Of a stretch of DNA of 64,000 nucleotides, positions 1 through 13,296 are shown piece by piece. Under the pieces are notes generated by a model. That model saw nothing but the letters and a program-made list of their open reading frames with translations. It ran no database searches and was not told the origin of the DNA. This DNA comes from Synchiropus splendidus (lineage: Eukaryota > Chordata > Actinopteri > Syngnathiformes > Callionymidae). Position numbers and translations under genes: made by a program. Numbering within the stretch: the stretch's first letter is position 1; the number at the start of each line of letters is the position of its first letter. Location: contig NC_071348.1 of NCBI RefSeq assembly GCF_027744825.2, forward strand, positions 20,183,563 through 20,247,562, read 5' to 3'.

Positions 1-3000
1 ACACATCAGACAGCTTAGATTTGTTGTGCAACTACTAGAAAGACCCTTTCTGCTTTCGTGGGAGGTGAACATTTCATGTTCTGAAGCTTCCCTGCAAAGT
101 TATTGCACAACGCGTAAAACGCGTTTTCAGCCTAAGATAAGGTCGATTCCGGAACGCCAAAAATAAAAATGTTGATAACTTTGGAAAAACACATCAGACA
201 GCTTAAATTTTTTGTGCAACTACTAGAAAGACCCTTTCTGCTATAGTGGGAGGTTAAAATTTCATGTTCGGAAGCTTCCATGCAAAGTTATGGCACAATG
301 CAGACAACGCGTTTTCAGCCAGAGATGAGGTTGATTCTGGAACGCCGAACATAAAAATGTTGATAGCTTTCGAAAAGCACTTCAGACAGCTTAGATTTGA
401 TGCGCAACTAAGAGAAAGACCCTTTCTGCTATAGTGGGACCTGAAAATTTCATGTTCTGAAGCTTCCCTGCAAAGTTATGGCACAATGCGTAAAACGCGT
501 TTTCAGCCTGGGATAAGGTCGATTCTGGAACACCAAACATAAAAATGCTGATAACTTTGGAAAAACACTTCAGACAGCTTAGATTTGATGTGCAACTACT
601 AGAAAGACCCTTTCTGCTATAGTGGGAGGTGAAAATTTCATGTTCTGAAGATTCCCTTCAAAGTTATGGCACAATGCAGAAAACGCCTTTTCAGCCTGAG
701 ATAAGGTTGATTCCCGAACGGCAAACATGAAAATGTTCATAACTTTGGAAAACACTTCAGACAGCTTACATTTGATGTGCAACTACTAGAAAGACCCTTT
801 CTGCTATAGTGGGAGGTGAACATTTCATGTTCTGAAGCTTCCCTGACAAGTTATGGCACAATGCAGAAAACGCGTTTTCAGCCTGAGATAAGGTGGTTTC
901 CGAAACGCCAAACGTAAAAATGTTGATATCTTTCGAACAACACTTCAGACAGCTCAGATTTAATGTCCAACTACTAGAAACACCCTTTCTGCTATAGTGG
1001 GAGGTGAAAATTTCATTTTCTGAAGCTTCCCTGCAAAGTTATGGCACAATGCGTAAAACGCGTTTTGAGCGTGAGATAAGGTCGATTCCGGAACGCCAAA
1101 CATAAAAATGTTGATAACTTTGGAAAAACACATCAGACAGCTTAGATTTGATGTGCAACTACTAGAAAGACCCTTTCTGCTATAGTGCGAGGTTAAAATT
1201 TCATGTTCTGAAGTTTCCCTGCAAAGTTATGGCACAATGCAGAAAACGCGTTTTCAGTCTGAGATAAGGTTGATTCCGGAACGCCAAACATAAGTATGTT
1301 GATAACTTTGGAAAAACACTTCAGACAGCTTAGATTTGATGTGCAAATACTAAAAAGACCCTTTCTGCTATAGTGGGAGGTAAAAATTTCATGTTCTGAA
1401 GCTTTCCTGCAAAGTTATGGCAAATTGCGTAAAACGCGTTTTCAACCTGAGATAAGGTTGTTTCTAGAACGCCAAACATAAGAACGTTGATAACTTTGGA
1501 AAAACATTTCAGACAACTTAGATTTGATGTGCAACTACTAAAAAGATCCTTTCTGCTATAGTGGGAGGTAAAAATTTCATGTTCTGAAGCTTTCCTGCAA
1601 AGTTATGGCAAATTGCGTAAAACGCGTTTTAAGCCTGAGATAAGGTCGATTCCGGAACGCCAAACAAAAAAATGTTGATAACTTTGGAAAAACACTTCAG
1701 ACAGCTTAGATTTGATGTGCAACTACTAGAAAGACCCTTTCTGCTATAGTGGGAGTCAAACATTTCATGTTCTGAAGCTTCCCTGAAAAGTTATGGCACA
1801 ATGCAGAAAACGCGTTTTCAGCCTGAGATTAGGTGGGTTTCAGAACGCCGAACATAAAAATGTTGATATCTTTGGAAAAACACTTCAGACATCTTAGATT
1901 TGATGAGCAACTACTAGAAAGACCCTTTCTGCTATATTGGGATGTGAAAATGTCATGTTCTGAAGCATCCCTGCAAAGTTATGCCACAATGCAGGAAACG
2001 CGTTTTCAGCCTGAGATAAGGTCGATTCCGGAACGCCAAACATAAAAATATTGATAACTTTGGAAAAACACTTCAGACATCTTAGATTTGATGTGCAACT
2101 ACGAGAAAGACCCTTTCTTTTATAGTGGGAGGTGAAAATTTCATGTTCTGAAGCTTCCCTGCAAAGATATGGCACAATGCAGAAAATGCTTTTTCAGCCC
2201 GAGATAAGGTCGTTTCCGGAACGCCAAACATAAAAATGTTGACAGCTTTCGAGAAACACTTCAGACAACTTATATTTGATGTGCAACTACGAGAAAGACC
2301 CTTTCTTTTATAGTGGGAGTTGAAAATTTCATGTTCTGAAGCTTCTCTGCAAAGTTATGGCACAATGCAGAAAACGCGTTTTCAGCCTGAGATATGGTCG
2401 GTTCCAGAACTCCAAACATAAAAATGTTGATAACTTTGGAAAAACACTTCAGACAGCTTAGATTTGATGTGCAACTACTAGAAAGATCCTTTCTGCTATA
2501 GTGGGAGGTGAAAATTTCATGTTCTGAAGCTTCCCTGCAAAGTTATGGCACAATGCAGAAAACGCGTTTTCAGCCTGAGATAAGGTGGGTTTCAGAACGC
2601 CAAACATAAAAATGTTGATAACTTTGGAAAAACACTTCAGACAGCTTAGATTTGATGTGCAACAACTAGAAAGACCCTTTCTGCTATAGTGTGAGGTTAA
2701 AATTTCATGTTCTGAAGGTTCCCTGCAAAGTTATGGCACAATGCAGAAAACGCGTTTTCAGTCTGAGATAAGGTTGATTCCGGAACGCCAAACATAAGAA
2801 TGTTGATAACTTTGGAAAAACACTTCAGACAGCTTAGATTTGATGTGCAACTACTAAAAAGACCCTTTCTGCTATAGTGGGAGGTAAAAATTTCATGTTC
2901 TGAAGCTTTCCTGCAAAGTTATGGCAAATTGCGTAAAACGCGTTTTCAACCTTAGATAAGGTTGTTTCTGGAACGCCAAACATAAGAACGTTGATAACTT

Positions 3001-3896
3001 TGGAAAAACACTTCAGACAACTTAGATTTGATGTGCAACTACTAGAAATACCCTTTCTGCTATAGTGGGAGGAGAAAATTTCATGTTCTGAAGTCTCCCT
3101 GCAAAGTTATGGCACAATGCAGAAAATGCGTTTTCAGCGTGAGATAGGGTGGGTTCCAGAACGCCAAACACAAAAATGTTGATAACTTTGGAAAAACACT
3201 TCAGACAACTTAGATTTGATGTGCAACTACTAGAAATACCCTTTCTGCTATAGTGGAAGGTGAAAATTACATGTTCTGAAGCTTCCCTGCAAAGTTATGG
3301 CACAATGTAGAAAACGCGTTTTCAGCCTGAGATAAGGTGGGTTTCAGAACGCCAAACATAAAAATGTTGATAACATTGGAAAAACACTTCAGACAGCTTA
3401 GATTTGATGTGCAACTATTAAAAAGACCCTTTCTGCTATAGTGGGAGGTAAAAATTTCATGTTCTGAAGCTTTCCTGCAAAGTTATGGCAAATTGCGTAA
3501 AACGCGTTTTCAGCCTGAGATAAGGTGGGTTTCAGAACGCCAAACATAAAAATGTTGATAAATTTGGAAAAACACTTCAGACAGCTTAGATTTGATGTGC
3601 AACTACTAGAAAGACACTATCTGCTATAGTGGGAGTCAAACATTTCATGTTCTGAAGCATCCCTGCAAAGTTATGTCACAATGCAGGAAACGCGTTTTCA
3701 GCCTGAGATAAGGTCGATTCCGGAACGCCAAACATAAAAATATTGATAACTTTGGAAAAACACTTCAGACAGCTTAGATTTGATGTGCAACTACTAGAAA
3801 GACCCTTTCTGCTATAGTGGGAGTTGAAAATTTCATGTTCTGAAGCTTTCCTGCAAAGTTATGGCACAATGCGTAAAACGCGCTTTCAGCCTGAGA

Positions 3897-6143
3897 TAAG
3901 GTTGATTCCGGAACGCCAAACATAAGAATGTTGATAACTTTGGAAAAACACTTCTGACACCTTAGACTTGATGTGCAACTACTAGAAAGACCCTTTCGGC
4001 TATAGTGGGATGTTAAAATTTCATGTTCTGAAGCTTCCCGGCAAAGTTATGGCAAAATATGTTAAACGCGTTTTCAGGCTGAGATAAGGTGGGTTCCGGA
4101 ACGCCAAACATAAAAATGTTGATAACTTTAGAAAAACACTTCAAGACAGCTTAGATTTGCTGTGCAACTACTGGAAAGACCCTTTCTGCTATAGTTGGAG
4201 GTGAAAATTTCATGTTCTGAAGCTTCCCTGCAAAGTTATGGCACAATGCAGAAAACGCGTTTTCAGTCTGAGATAAGGTGATTTCCGAAACGCCAAACAT
4301 AAAAATGTTGGAAATTTTGGAAAAACACTTCAGAAAGCTTAGATTTGATGTGCAACTACTAGAAAGACCCTTTCTGTTATAGTGGGAGGTGAACATTTCA
4401 TGTTCTGAAGCTTCCCTGCAAAGTTATGGCACAATGCGTAAAACGCGTTTTCAGCCTGAGATAAGGTCGATTCTGGAACGCCAAACATAAAAATGTTGAT
4501 AACTTTCGAAATACAATTCAGACAGCTTAGATTTGATGTGCAACTACGAGAAAGACCCTTTCTGCTATAGTGGGAGGTGAACATTTCATGTTCTGAAGCT
4601 TCCCTGAGAAGTTATGGCACAATGCAGAAAACGCGTTTTCAGCCTGAGATAAGGTGGGTTCCGGAACGCCAAACATAAAAATGCTGATAACTTTGGAAAA
4701 ACACTTCAGACAGCTTAGATTTGATGTGCAACTACTAGAAAGACCATTTCTGGTGTAGTGGGAGGTGAAAATTTCATGATCTGAAGCTTCCCTGCAAAGT
4801 TATGGCACAATGCAGAAAACGCGTTTTCAGCCTGTGATAACGTGGGTTCTGGAACGCCAAACATAAAAATGTTGATAACTTTTGAAAAACACTTCAGACA
4901 GCTTAGATTTGATGTGCAAATACTAGAAAGACCCTTTCTGCTATAGTGGGACGTGAAAATTTCATGTTCTGAAGCTTCCCTGCAAAGTTATGGCACAATG
5001 CAGAAAACGCCTTTTCAGCCTGAGATAAGGTTGATTCCCTAACGCCAAACATGTAGATGTTCAGAACTTTGGAAAACACTTCAGACAGCTTACATTTGAT
5101 CTGCAACTACTAGAAAGACCCTTTCTGCTATAGTGGGAGGTTAAAATTTCATGTTCGGAAGCTTCCATGCAAAGTTATGGCACAATGTAGACAACGCGTT
5201 TTCAGCCTGAGATAAGATCGATTCTGGAACGCCAAACGTAAAAATGTTGATAACTTTGGAAAAACATTTCAGACAGCTTAGATTTGATGTGCAACTACTA
5301 GAAAGAGCCTTTCTGCTATAGGGGGAGGTGAACATTTCATGTTCTGAAGCTTCCCTGCAAAGTTATGGCACAATGCAGAAATCTCGTTTTCAGCTTGAGA
5401 TAAGGTCGATTCCGAAACACCAAACATAAAAATATTGATAACTTTCGAAAAACACTTCAGACAGCTTAGATTTGATATGCAACTACTAGAAAGACCATTT
5501 CTGTTATAGTGGCACGTGAAAATTTCATGTTCTGAAGCTTCCCTGCAAAGTTATGGCACAATGCAGAAAACGCGTTTTCAGCTTGAGATAAGGTGGGTTC
5601 CGGAACGCCAAACATAAAAATGTGGTTAACTTTGGAAAAACACTTCAGACAGCATAGATTTGATGTGCAACTACTAGAAAGACCCTTTCTGCTATAGTGG
5701 GAGGTGAACATTTCATGTTCTGAAGCTTCCCTGAGAAGTTATGGCACAATGCAGAAAACGCGTTTCCAGCCTGAGATAAGGTTGATTCCGGAACGCCAAA
5801 CATAAGAATGTTGATAACTTTGGAAAAACACTTCTGACAGCTTAGATTTGATGTGCAACTACTAGAAAGACCCTTTCGGCTATAGTGGGATGTTAAAATT
5901 TCATGTTCTGAAGCTTCCCGGCAAAGTTATGGCAAAATATGTTAAACGCGTTTTCAGGCTGAGATAAGGTGGGTTCCGGAACGCCAAACATAAAAATGTT
6001 GATAACTTTAGAAAAACACTTCAAGACAGCTTAGATTTGTTGTGCAACTACTGGAAAGACCCTTTCTGCTATAGTTGGAGGTGAAAATTTCATGTTCTGA
6101 AGCTTCCCTGCAAAGTTATGGCACAATGCAGAAAACGCGTTTT
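3897..6143 (+). repeat. Higher-order duplication in satellite, 10-monomer offset
   Basis: About 367 bp at 3897-4263 recurs at about 5777-6143, an offset of 1880 bp or ten monomers. The copies share rare variants: CATAAGAATG, CACTTCTGACA, CCCTTTCGGC and CAAAATATGTTAAACG. Shared private variants over two monomers point to a block duplication rather than independent change. The limits are read by eye. Confidence 0.75.
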
Positions 6144-7270
6144 CAGCTTGAGATAAGGTGTGTTCCGGAACGCCAAACATAAAAATGTTGATAATTTTGG
6201 AAAAACACTTCAGACAGCTTAGATTTGTTGTGCAACTACTAGAAAGACCCTTTCTGCTATAGTGGGAGGTGAACCTTTTATGTTCTGAAGCTTCCCTGAG
6301 AAGTTATGGCACAATGCAGAAAACGCGTGTTAAGTCTGAGATAAGGTGGTTTCCGAAACGCCAAACGTAAAAATGTTGATAATTTTGGAAAAACACTTCA
6401 GACAGCTTAGATTTGTTGTGCAACTACTAGAAACACCCTTTCTGCTATAGTGGGAGGTGAACATTTCATGTTCTGAAGGTTCCCTGCAAAGTTATGGCAC
6501 AATGCGTAAAACGCGTTTTCAGCCTGAGATAAGGTCGATTCTGGAACGCCAAACATAAAAATGTTGATAACTTTCGAAATACAATTCAGACAGCTTAGAT
6601 TTGATGTGCAACTACTAGAAAGACCCTTTCTGCTATAGTGGGAGGTGAACATTTCATGTTCTGAAGCTTCCCTGAGAAGTTATGGCACAATGCAGAAAAC
6701 GCGTTTTCAGCCTGAGATAAGATCGATTCTGGAACGCCAAACGTAAAAATGTTGATAACTTTGGAAAAACATTTCAGACAGCTTAGATTTGATGTGCAAC
6801 TACTAGAAAGACCCTTTCTGCTATAGGGGGAGGTGAACATTTCATGTTCTGAAGCTTCCCTGCAAAGTTATGGCACAATGCAGAAATCTCGTTTTCAGCT
6901 TGAGATAAGGTCGATTCCGAAACACCAAACATAAAAATATTGATAACTTTCGAAAAACACTTCAGACAGCTTAGATTTGATATGCAACTACTAGAAAGAC
7001 CATTTCTGTTATAGTGGCACGTGAAAATTTCATGTTCTGAAGCTTCCCTGCAAAGTTATGGCACAATGCAGAAAACGCGTTTTCAGCTTGAGATAAGGTG
7101 GGTTCCGGAACGCCAAACATAAAAATGTGGTTAACTTTGGAAAAACACTTCAGACAGCATAGATTTGATGTGCAACTACTAGAAAGACCCTTTCTGCTAT
7201 AGTGGGAGGTGAACATTTCATGTTCTGAAGCTTCCCTGAGAAGTTATGGCACAATGCAGAAAACGCGTTT
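5200..7270 (+). repeat. Higher-order duplication in satellite, 8-monomer offset
   Basis: The block at about 5200-5765 recurs at about 6705-7270, offset 1505 bp (eight monomers plus one base). Shared diagnostic variants are GATAAGATCGATTC, GCTATAGGGGGAGG, GCAGAAATCTCG and AAAATGTGGTTAAC. The two copies are nearly identical, so this is a recent local amplification. Confidence 0.8.
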
Positions 7271-10200
7271 TCAGTCTGAGATAAGGTGGTTTCCGAAACG
7301 CCAAACTTAAAAATGTTGATAGCTTTGGAAAAACACTTCAGACAGCCTAGATTTGATTTGCAACTACTAGAAAGACCCTTTCTGCTATAGTGGGACGTGA
7401 ACATTTCATGTTCTGAAGCTTCCCTGAGATGTTATGGCACAATGCAGAAAACGCCTTTTCAGCCTGAGATAAGGTCGATTCCGGAACGCCAAACATAAAA
7501 ATGCTGATAACTTTGGAAAAACACTTCAGACAGCTTAGATTTGATCTGCAACTACTAGAAAGACCCTTTCTGCTATAGTGGGAGGTGAAAATTTCATGTT
7601 CTGAAGCTTCCCTACAAAGTTATGGCACAATGCGCAAAACGCGTTTTCAGCCTAAGATAAGGTCGATTCCGGAACGCCAAACATAAAAATGTTGATAACT
7701 CAGGAAAAACTCTACAGACAGCTTAGATTTGATGTGCAACTACTAGAAATACCCTTTCTGCTCTAGTGGGAGGTGAACATTTCATGTTCTGAAGCTTCCC
7801 TGCAAAGTTATGTCACAATGCGTAAAACGCGTTTTCAGCCTGGGATAAGGTCGATTCTGGAACACCAAACATAAAAATGCTGATAACTTTGGAAAACACT
7901 TCAGACAGCTTACATTTGAAGTGCAACTACTAGAAAGACCCTTTCTGCTATAGTGGGAGGTGAACATTTCATGTTCTGAAGCTTCCCTGAGAAGTTATGG
8001 CACAATGCAGAAAACGCGTTTTCAGCCTGAGATAAGGTGGTTTCCGAAACGCCAAACGTAAAAATGTTGATATCTTTCGAACAACACTTCAGACAGCTCA
8101 GATTTAATGTGCAACTACTAGAAACACCCTTTCTGCTATAGTGGGAGGTGAAAATTTCATTTTCTGAATCTTCCCTGCAAAGTTATGGCACAATGCAGAA
8201 AACGCGTTTTCAGCCTGAGATAAGGTGGGTTACAGAACGCCAAGCGTAAAAATGTTGATAACTTTGGAAAAACACTTCAGACAGCTTAGATTTGATGTGC
8301 AACTACTAGAAAGATCCTTTCTGCTATAGTGGGAGGTGAACATTTCATGTTCTGAAGCTTCCCTGCAAAGTTATTGCACAACGCGTAAAGCGCGTTTTCA
8401 GCCTAAGATATGGTCGATTCCGGAACGCCAAACATAAAAATGTTGATAACTTTGGAAAAACACATCAGACAGCTTAGATTTGTTGTGCAACTACTAGAAA
8501 GACCCTTTATGCTATAGTGGGAGGTTAAAATTTCATGTTCGGAAGCTTCCATGCAAAGTTATGGCACATTGCAGACAACGCGTTTTCAGCCTGAGATAAG
8601 GTCGATTCTGGAATGCCAAACATAAAAATGTTGATAGCTTTCGAAAAACACTTCAGACAGCTTAGATTTGATGTGCAACTACTAGAAAGACCATTTCTGT
8701 TACAGTGGGACGTGAAAATTTCATGTTCTGAAGCTTCACTGCAAAGTTATGGCACAATGCAGAAAACGCGTTTTCAGCTTGAGATAAGGTGGGTTCCGGA
8801 ACGCCAAACATAAAAATGTTAATAACTTTGGAAAAACACTTCAGACAGCTTAGATTTGATGTGCAACTACTAGAAAGACCCTTTCTGCTATAGTGGGAGG
8901 TGAACATTTCATGTTCTGAAGCTTCCCGAGAAGTTATGGCACAATGCAGAAAACGGGTTTTCAGCCTGAGATAAGGTGGTTTCCGAAACGCCAAACGTAA
9001 AAATGTTGATATCTTTCGAACAACACTTCAGACAGCTCAGATTTAATGTGCAACTACTAGAAAGTCCCTTTCTGCTATAGTGGGAGGTGAACATTTCATG
9101 TTCTGAAGCTTCCCTGCAAAGTTATTGCACAACGCGTAAAGCGCGTTTTCAGCCTAAGATAAGGTCGATTCCGGAAAGCCAAACATAAAAATGTTGATAA
9201 CTTTGGAAAAACACATCAGACAGCTTAGATTTGTTGTGCAACTACTAGAAAGACCCTTTCTGCTATAGTGGGAGGTTAAAATTTCATGTTCGGAAGCTTC
9301 CATGCAAAGTTATGGCACAATGCAGACAACTATTTTTCATCCTGAGATAAGGCCGATTCTGGAATGCCAAACATAAAAATGTTGATAGCTTTCGAAAAAC
9401 ACTTCAGTCAGCTTAGATTTGATGTGCAACTACTAGAAAGACCATTTCTGCTATAGTGGGAGGTGAACATTTCATGTTCTGAAGCTTCCCTGCAAAGTTA
9501 TGGCACAATGCAGAAATCGCGTTTTCAGCTTGAGATAAGGTCGATTCCGGAACGCCAAACATAAAAATGTTGATAACTTTCGAAAAACACTTTAGACAGC
9601 TTAGATTTGATGTGCAACTACTAGAAACACCATTTCTGTTATAGTGTGACGTGAAAATTTCATGTTCTGAAGCTTCACAGCAAAGTTATGGCACAATGCA
9701 GAAAACGCGTTTTCAGCTTGAGATAAGGTGGGTTTCGGAACGCCAAACATAAAAATGTTGATAACTTTGGAAAAACTCTTCAGACAGCTTAGATTTGATG
9801 TGCAACTACTACAAAGACCCTTTCTGCAATAGTGGGAGGTTAACATTTCATGTTCTGAAGCTTCCCTGAGAAGTTATGGCACAATGCAGAAAACGCGTTT
9901 TCAGCCTGAGATAAGGTGGTTTCCGAAACGCCAAACGTAAAAATGTTGATATCTTTCGAACAACACTTCAGACAGCTCAGATTTAATGTGCAACTACTAG
10001 AAACACCCTTTCTGCTATAGTGGGAGGTGAAAATTTCATTTTCTGAAGCTTCCCTGCAAAGTTATGGCACAATGCAGAAAACGCGTTTTCAGCCTGAGAT
10101 AAGGTGGGTTACAGAACGCCAAGCGTAAAAATGTTGATAACTTTGGAAAAACACTTCAGACAGCTTAGATTTGATGTGCAACTACTAGAAAGATCCTTTC

Positions 10201-11393
10201 TGCTATAGTGGGAGGTGAACATTTCATGTTCTGAAGCTTCCCTGCAAAGTTATTGCACAACGCGTAAAGCGCGTTTTCAGCCTAAGATATGGTCGATTCC
10301 GGAACGCCAAACATAAAAATGTTGATAACTTTGGAAAAACACATCAGACAGCTTAGATTTGATGTGCAACTACTAGAAAGACCCTTTCTGGTATAGTGGG
10401 AGGTGAAAATTTCATGTTCTGAAGCTTCCCTGCAAAGTTATGGCACAATGCAGAAAACGCCTTTTCAGCCTGAGATAAGGTCGATTCCGGAACGCCAAAC
10501 ATAAAAATGCTGATAACTTTGGAAAAACACTTCAGACAGCTTAGATTTGATGTGCAACTACTAGAAAGACCCTTTCTGCTATAGTGGGAGGTGAAAATTT
10601 CATGTTCTGAAGCTTCCCTGCAAAGTTATGGCACAATGCAGAAAACGCCTTTTCAGCCTGAGATAAGGTTGATTCCCGAACGCCAAACATGAAAATGTTC
10701 ATAACTTTGGAAAACACTTCAAACAGCTTACATTTGATGTGCAACTACTAGAAAGACCCTTTCTGCTATAGTGGGAGGAGAACATTTCATGTTCTGAAGC
10801 TTCCCTGCAAAGTTATGGCACAATGCGTAAAACGCGTTTTCAGCCTAAAATAAGGTCGATTCCGGAACGCCAAACATAAAAATGTTGATAACTCAGGAAA
10901 AACTCTACAGACAGCTTAGATTTGATGTGCAACTACTAGAAATACCCTTTCTGCTCTAGTGGGAGGTGAACATTTCATGTTCTGAAGCTTCCCTGCAAAG
11001 TTATGGCACAATGCGTAAAACGCGTTTTCAGCCTGGGATAAGGTCGATTCTGGAACACCAAACATAAAAATGCTGATAACTTTGGAAAAACACTTCAGAC
11101 AGCTTAGATTTAATGTGCAACTACTAGAAAGACCCTTTCTGCTATAGTGGGAGGTGAAAATTTCATGTTCTGAAGCTTCCCTGCAAAGTTATGGCACAAT
11201 GCAGAAAACGCCTTTTCAGCCTGAGATAAGGTTGATTCCCGAACGGCAAACATGAAAATGTTCATATCTTTGGAAAACACTTCAGACAGCTTACATTTGA
11301 AGTGCAACTACTAGAAAGACCCTTACTGCTATAGTGGGAGGTGAACATTTCATGTTCTGAAGCTTCACTGCAAAGTTATGGCACAATGCAGAA

Positions 11394-11399
11394 AACGCG
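11394..11399. repeat. Target-site duplication, left copy (AACGCG)
   Basis: AACGCG lies immediately before the first base of the element and is repeated exactly at 28630-28635. It is half of the AAAACGCGTTTT palindrome found in most satellite monomers. Six bases is the usual duplication length for Polintons. Confidence 0.95.
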
Positions 11400-11614
11400 A
11401 GAGAGAGGAAGGAAACCACTATCTGTCAAACCTGTAATGATTTATTGATTAATGACTCCGGAAGTAATAAACCCCAACCCTTCCGGAAGTAATAAAGCCC
11501 CTCCCCCTTTTTATATCAAAAAGAAATTAAAATAATAACCCACTCCAGTTTTTATATCAACAGGAAATTAAAATAATAACCTCCCCTTGTTTTATGACGG
11601 GAAGGAAAATAACG
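11400..11614 (+). repeat. Left terminal inverted repeat
   Basis: It starts AGAGAGAGGAAGGAAACC and pairs with the reverse complement of 28414-28629. The outer ~155 bp differ from the right copy at one base; the inner ~60 bp differ by several substitutions and small indels. It has internal direct repeats: CCGGAAGTAATAAA twice, and a block around GAAATTAAAATAATAACC twice, about 48 bp apart. Confidence 0.95.
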
Positions 11615-11659
11615 GTGGTTGAGAGGGGAAGCTTCACCCTTGTGTGATACAAGGGTGGG

Positions 11660-11915
11660 GGTCGGTTACATCCTCACAGACGCAACAAAAGGTTAAGCAT
11701 GGCGGGGGGCGTCAGGTAGGATCCGTGGGAGGGTGGGGTGTGGGGGATCGGTTGCATCCTCTCAGACGCAACAAATGGTTAGACACGGCAGGGGGGCCAG
11801 GTAGGGTCTGCGAGAAGGAGGGGTGGGGGGTGTCGGCTACATCCTCACAGACGCAACAAATGGTTAGACACGGCAGGAGGGCCAGGTAGGGTCTGTGGGA
11901 GGAAGGGGTGTGATG
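11660..11915 (+). repeat. 85-86 bp G-rich minisatellite, three copies
   Basis: Three tandem copies of an 85-86 bp unit, marked by CATCCTCNCAGACGCAACAAA beginning at 11669, 11755 and 11840 and followed by G-runs and a GGTAGG block. A plus-strand open frame of about 81 codons runs over it, but it only reflects the repeat and is G/R/W-rich without domain character, so I do not call a gene. The strongly G-rich strand could fold into quadruplexes (inference). Confidence 0.85.
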
Positions 11916-12164
11916 AGGCTTCGTGGATTACCTTGAGGATGTGGGTAAAAGCTGCGATATTATTTCTGGTTTAAACATTCTAGAAGTTATTTAACAGCTT
12001 ATGAAGCAGTTTTTCATTCTTGAAATATTTCTTAAAGATAAAACAGTAGAAAGAAAACACTTTTTTTTTTTTTTAAAGTCTTCACTCATAGTTCAAATGA
12101 CACAGCCACCAACTCATGCACCATTTTTCAAAATGTGTTTAAAACAGATAATTTGTACATGTCT
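11916..12164. other. Noncoding AT-rich spacer
   Basis: AT-rich sequence with a run of T at about 12059-12076. A short open frame from 12001 is low-complexity and extends into the minisatellite, so I see no gene here. Confidence 0.6.
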
Positions 12165-12718
12165 GAGAAATACTTTTAGTTTTCAGAAAATAAGGTTGAG
12201 TGAACAAGTGTAAAACAAAAGAAAGAAATACTTTTAGTTTTTCAGAAAATAAGGTTGAGTGAACAAGGGTAAAACAAAAGAAAGAAATACTTTTAGTTTT
12301 TCAGAAAATAAGGTTGAGTGAACAAGAGTAAAACAAAAGAAAGAAATACTTTTAGTTTTTCAGAAAATAAGGTTGAGTGAACAAGTGTAAAACAAAAGAA
12401 AGAAATACTTTTAGTTTTTCAGAAAATAAGGTTGAGTGAACAAGTGTAAAACAAAAGAAAGAAATACTTTTAGTTTTTCAGAAAATAAGGTTGAGCGAAC
12501 AAGGGTAAAACAAAAGAAAGAAATACTTTTAGTTTTTCAGAAAATAAGGTTGAGTGAACAAGAGTAAAACAAAAGAAAGAAATACTTTTAGTTTTTCAGA
12601 AAATAAGGTTGAGTGAACAAGTGTAAAACAAAAGAAAGAAATACTTTTAGTTTTTTCAGAAAATAAGGTTGAGTGAACAAGGGTAAAACAAAAGAAAGAA
12701 ATACTTTTAGTTTTTCAG
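12165..12718 (+). repeat. 59 bp minisatellite, about nine copies
   Basis: Near-identical 59 bp units, marked by TAAGGTTGAG at 12191, 12250, 12309, 12368, 12427 and onward at the same spacing. One unit near 12650 carries an extra T. Differences fall mostly in the GAACAAGNGTAAAAC segment (T, G or A at N). The near identity implies recent expansion. No coding potential is visible. Confidence 0.95.
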
Positions 12719-13296
12719 CATTAGTTCAGACGACACAGCTATTCAACTCATATGACTTTCTGCTGAATCAGTCTATTTAATTTTATACCCCGGTTTGAAA
12801 CAATGCATTTTTACTTATTCAGGAAATACTTTCAAACAGCTGGGGTGACAACTGGTATTATGCCTGACTCTTTCTCAGACACTGAAACAGAGTCTGTGAT
12901 AATTGGTTAATTTACAGGGGAGACGTGAGTTCTTTCCCACACGATTGAATCTTCAAAAGAGACAATTTGAAGGCAGAGCTCATTGACTTTCAGACAACGT
13001 TGTTTAGGCCGTGTTCACACCCAGGACACCCCACCTGTAGACCTTCCTTTTCAAATTACGCCATTTGGTGGAGGGTCGGTTCACACCTCTGAGCTACCTA
13101 GCAGACACGGGTCTCTTCCTGTGTTGTTTTGAAGTATTCAAATCAACAAAGGCGTCACCTAGGCCCTGCCCACACAAACGGAGTATTTAGGTGACCCTGA
13201 TTCAGACCACATTTTACATCAGTTCAGGGGTAACCTTTGCTGCTGACCAGACCTCCCAGAACCTTAGCCGCCTCTCCAAACGACTCCAGGCCTACC
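12719..13296 (+). promoter_or_regulatory. Probable leader/promoter region of the accessory gene
   Basis: There is no long open frame. Two TATA-like stretches are visible: TTTTATACC near 12781-12790, about 75 bp before a 16-codon micro-ORF at 12860-12910, and GTATTTAG near 13182, about 115 bp before the ATG at 13297. The second sits before a pyrimidine-rich stretch that ends in a strong start context (TACCATGG). The promoter assignment is inference from position and composition only. Confidence 0.35.

Larger units (their letters stand above)
1..11399 (+). repeat. 188 bp satellite array, left arm
   Basis: Head-to-tail monomers of 188 bp, all in one orientation, fill this arm and continue past the left edge. 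I counted the period on the consensus and confirmed it from the spacing of recurring blocks. Each monomer has AT-rich blocks plus three short palindromes: GAAGCTTC (a HindIII site), AAAACGCGTTTT (an MluI core) and TTCCGGAA. Single-base indels give occasional 187 and 189 bp units. Variant classes alternate: GTCGATTCC or GTGGGTTCC before the CCGGAA block, TTTGGAAAA or TTTCGAAAA, and GCAGAAAACG or GCGTAAAACG. I see no gene in it. The open frames on both strands are by-products of a monomer with few stops and shift frame at every unit, because 188 is not a multiple of 3. It is probably centromeric or other heterochromatic satellite (inference). Confidence 0.97.

Noticed and set aside
1..11399. Many open frames of 60-110 codons on both strands of the satellite, with similar predicted peptides
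   Set aside because: They recur at monomer spacing, overlap neighbouring monomers, shift frame because 188 is not divisible by 3, and show no domain. They are by-products of the repeat, here and in 28636-64000.
11644..11889. 81-codon plus-strand open frame
   Set aside because: It is the translation of the 85 bp G-rich minisatellite, with no domain character.
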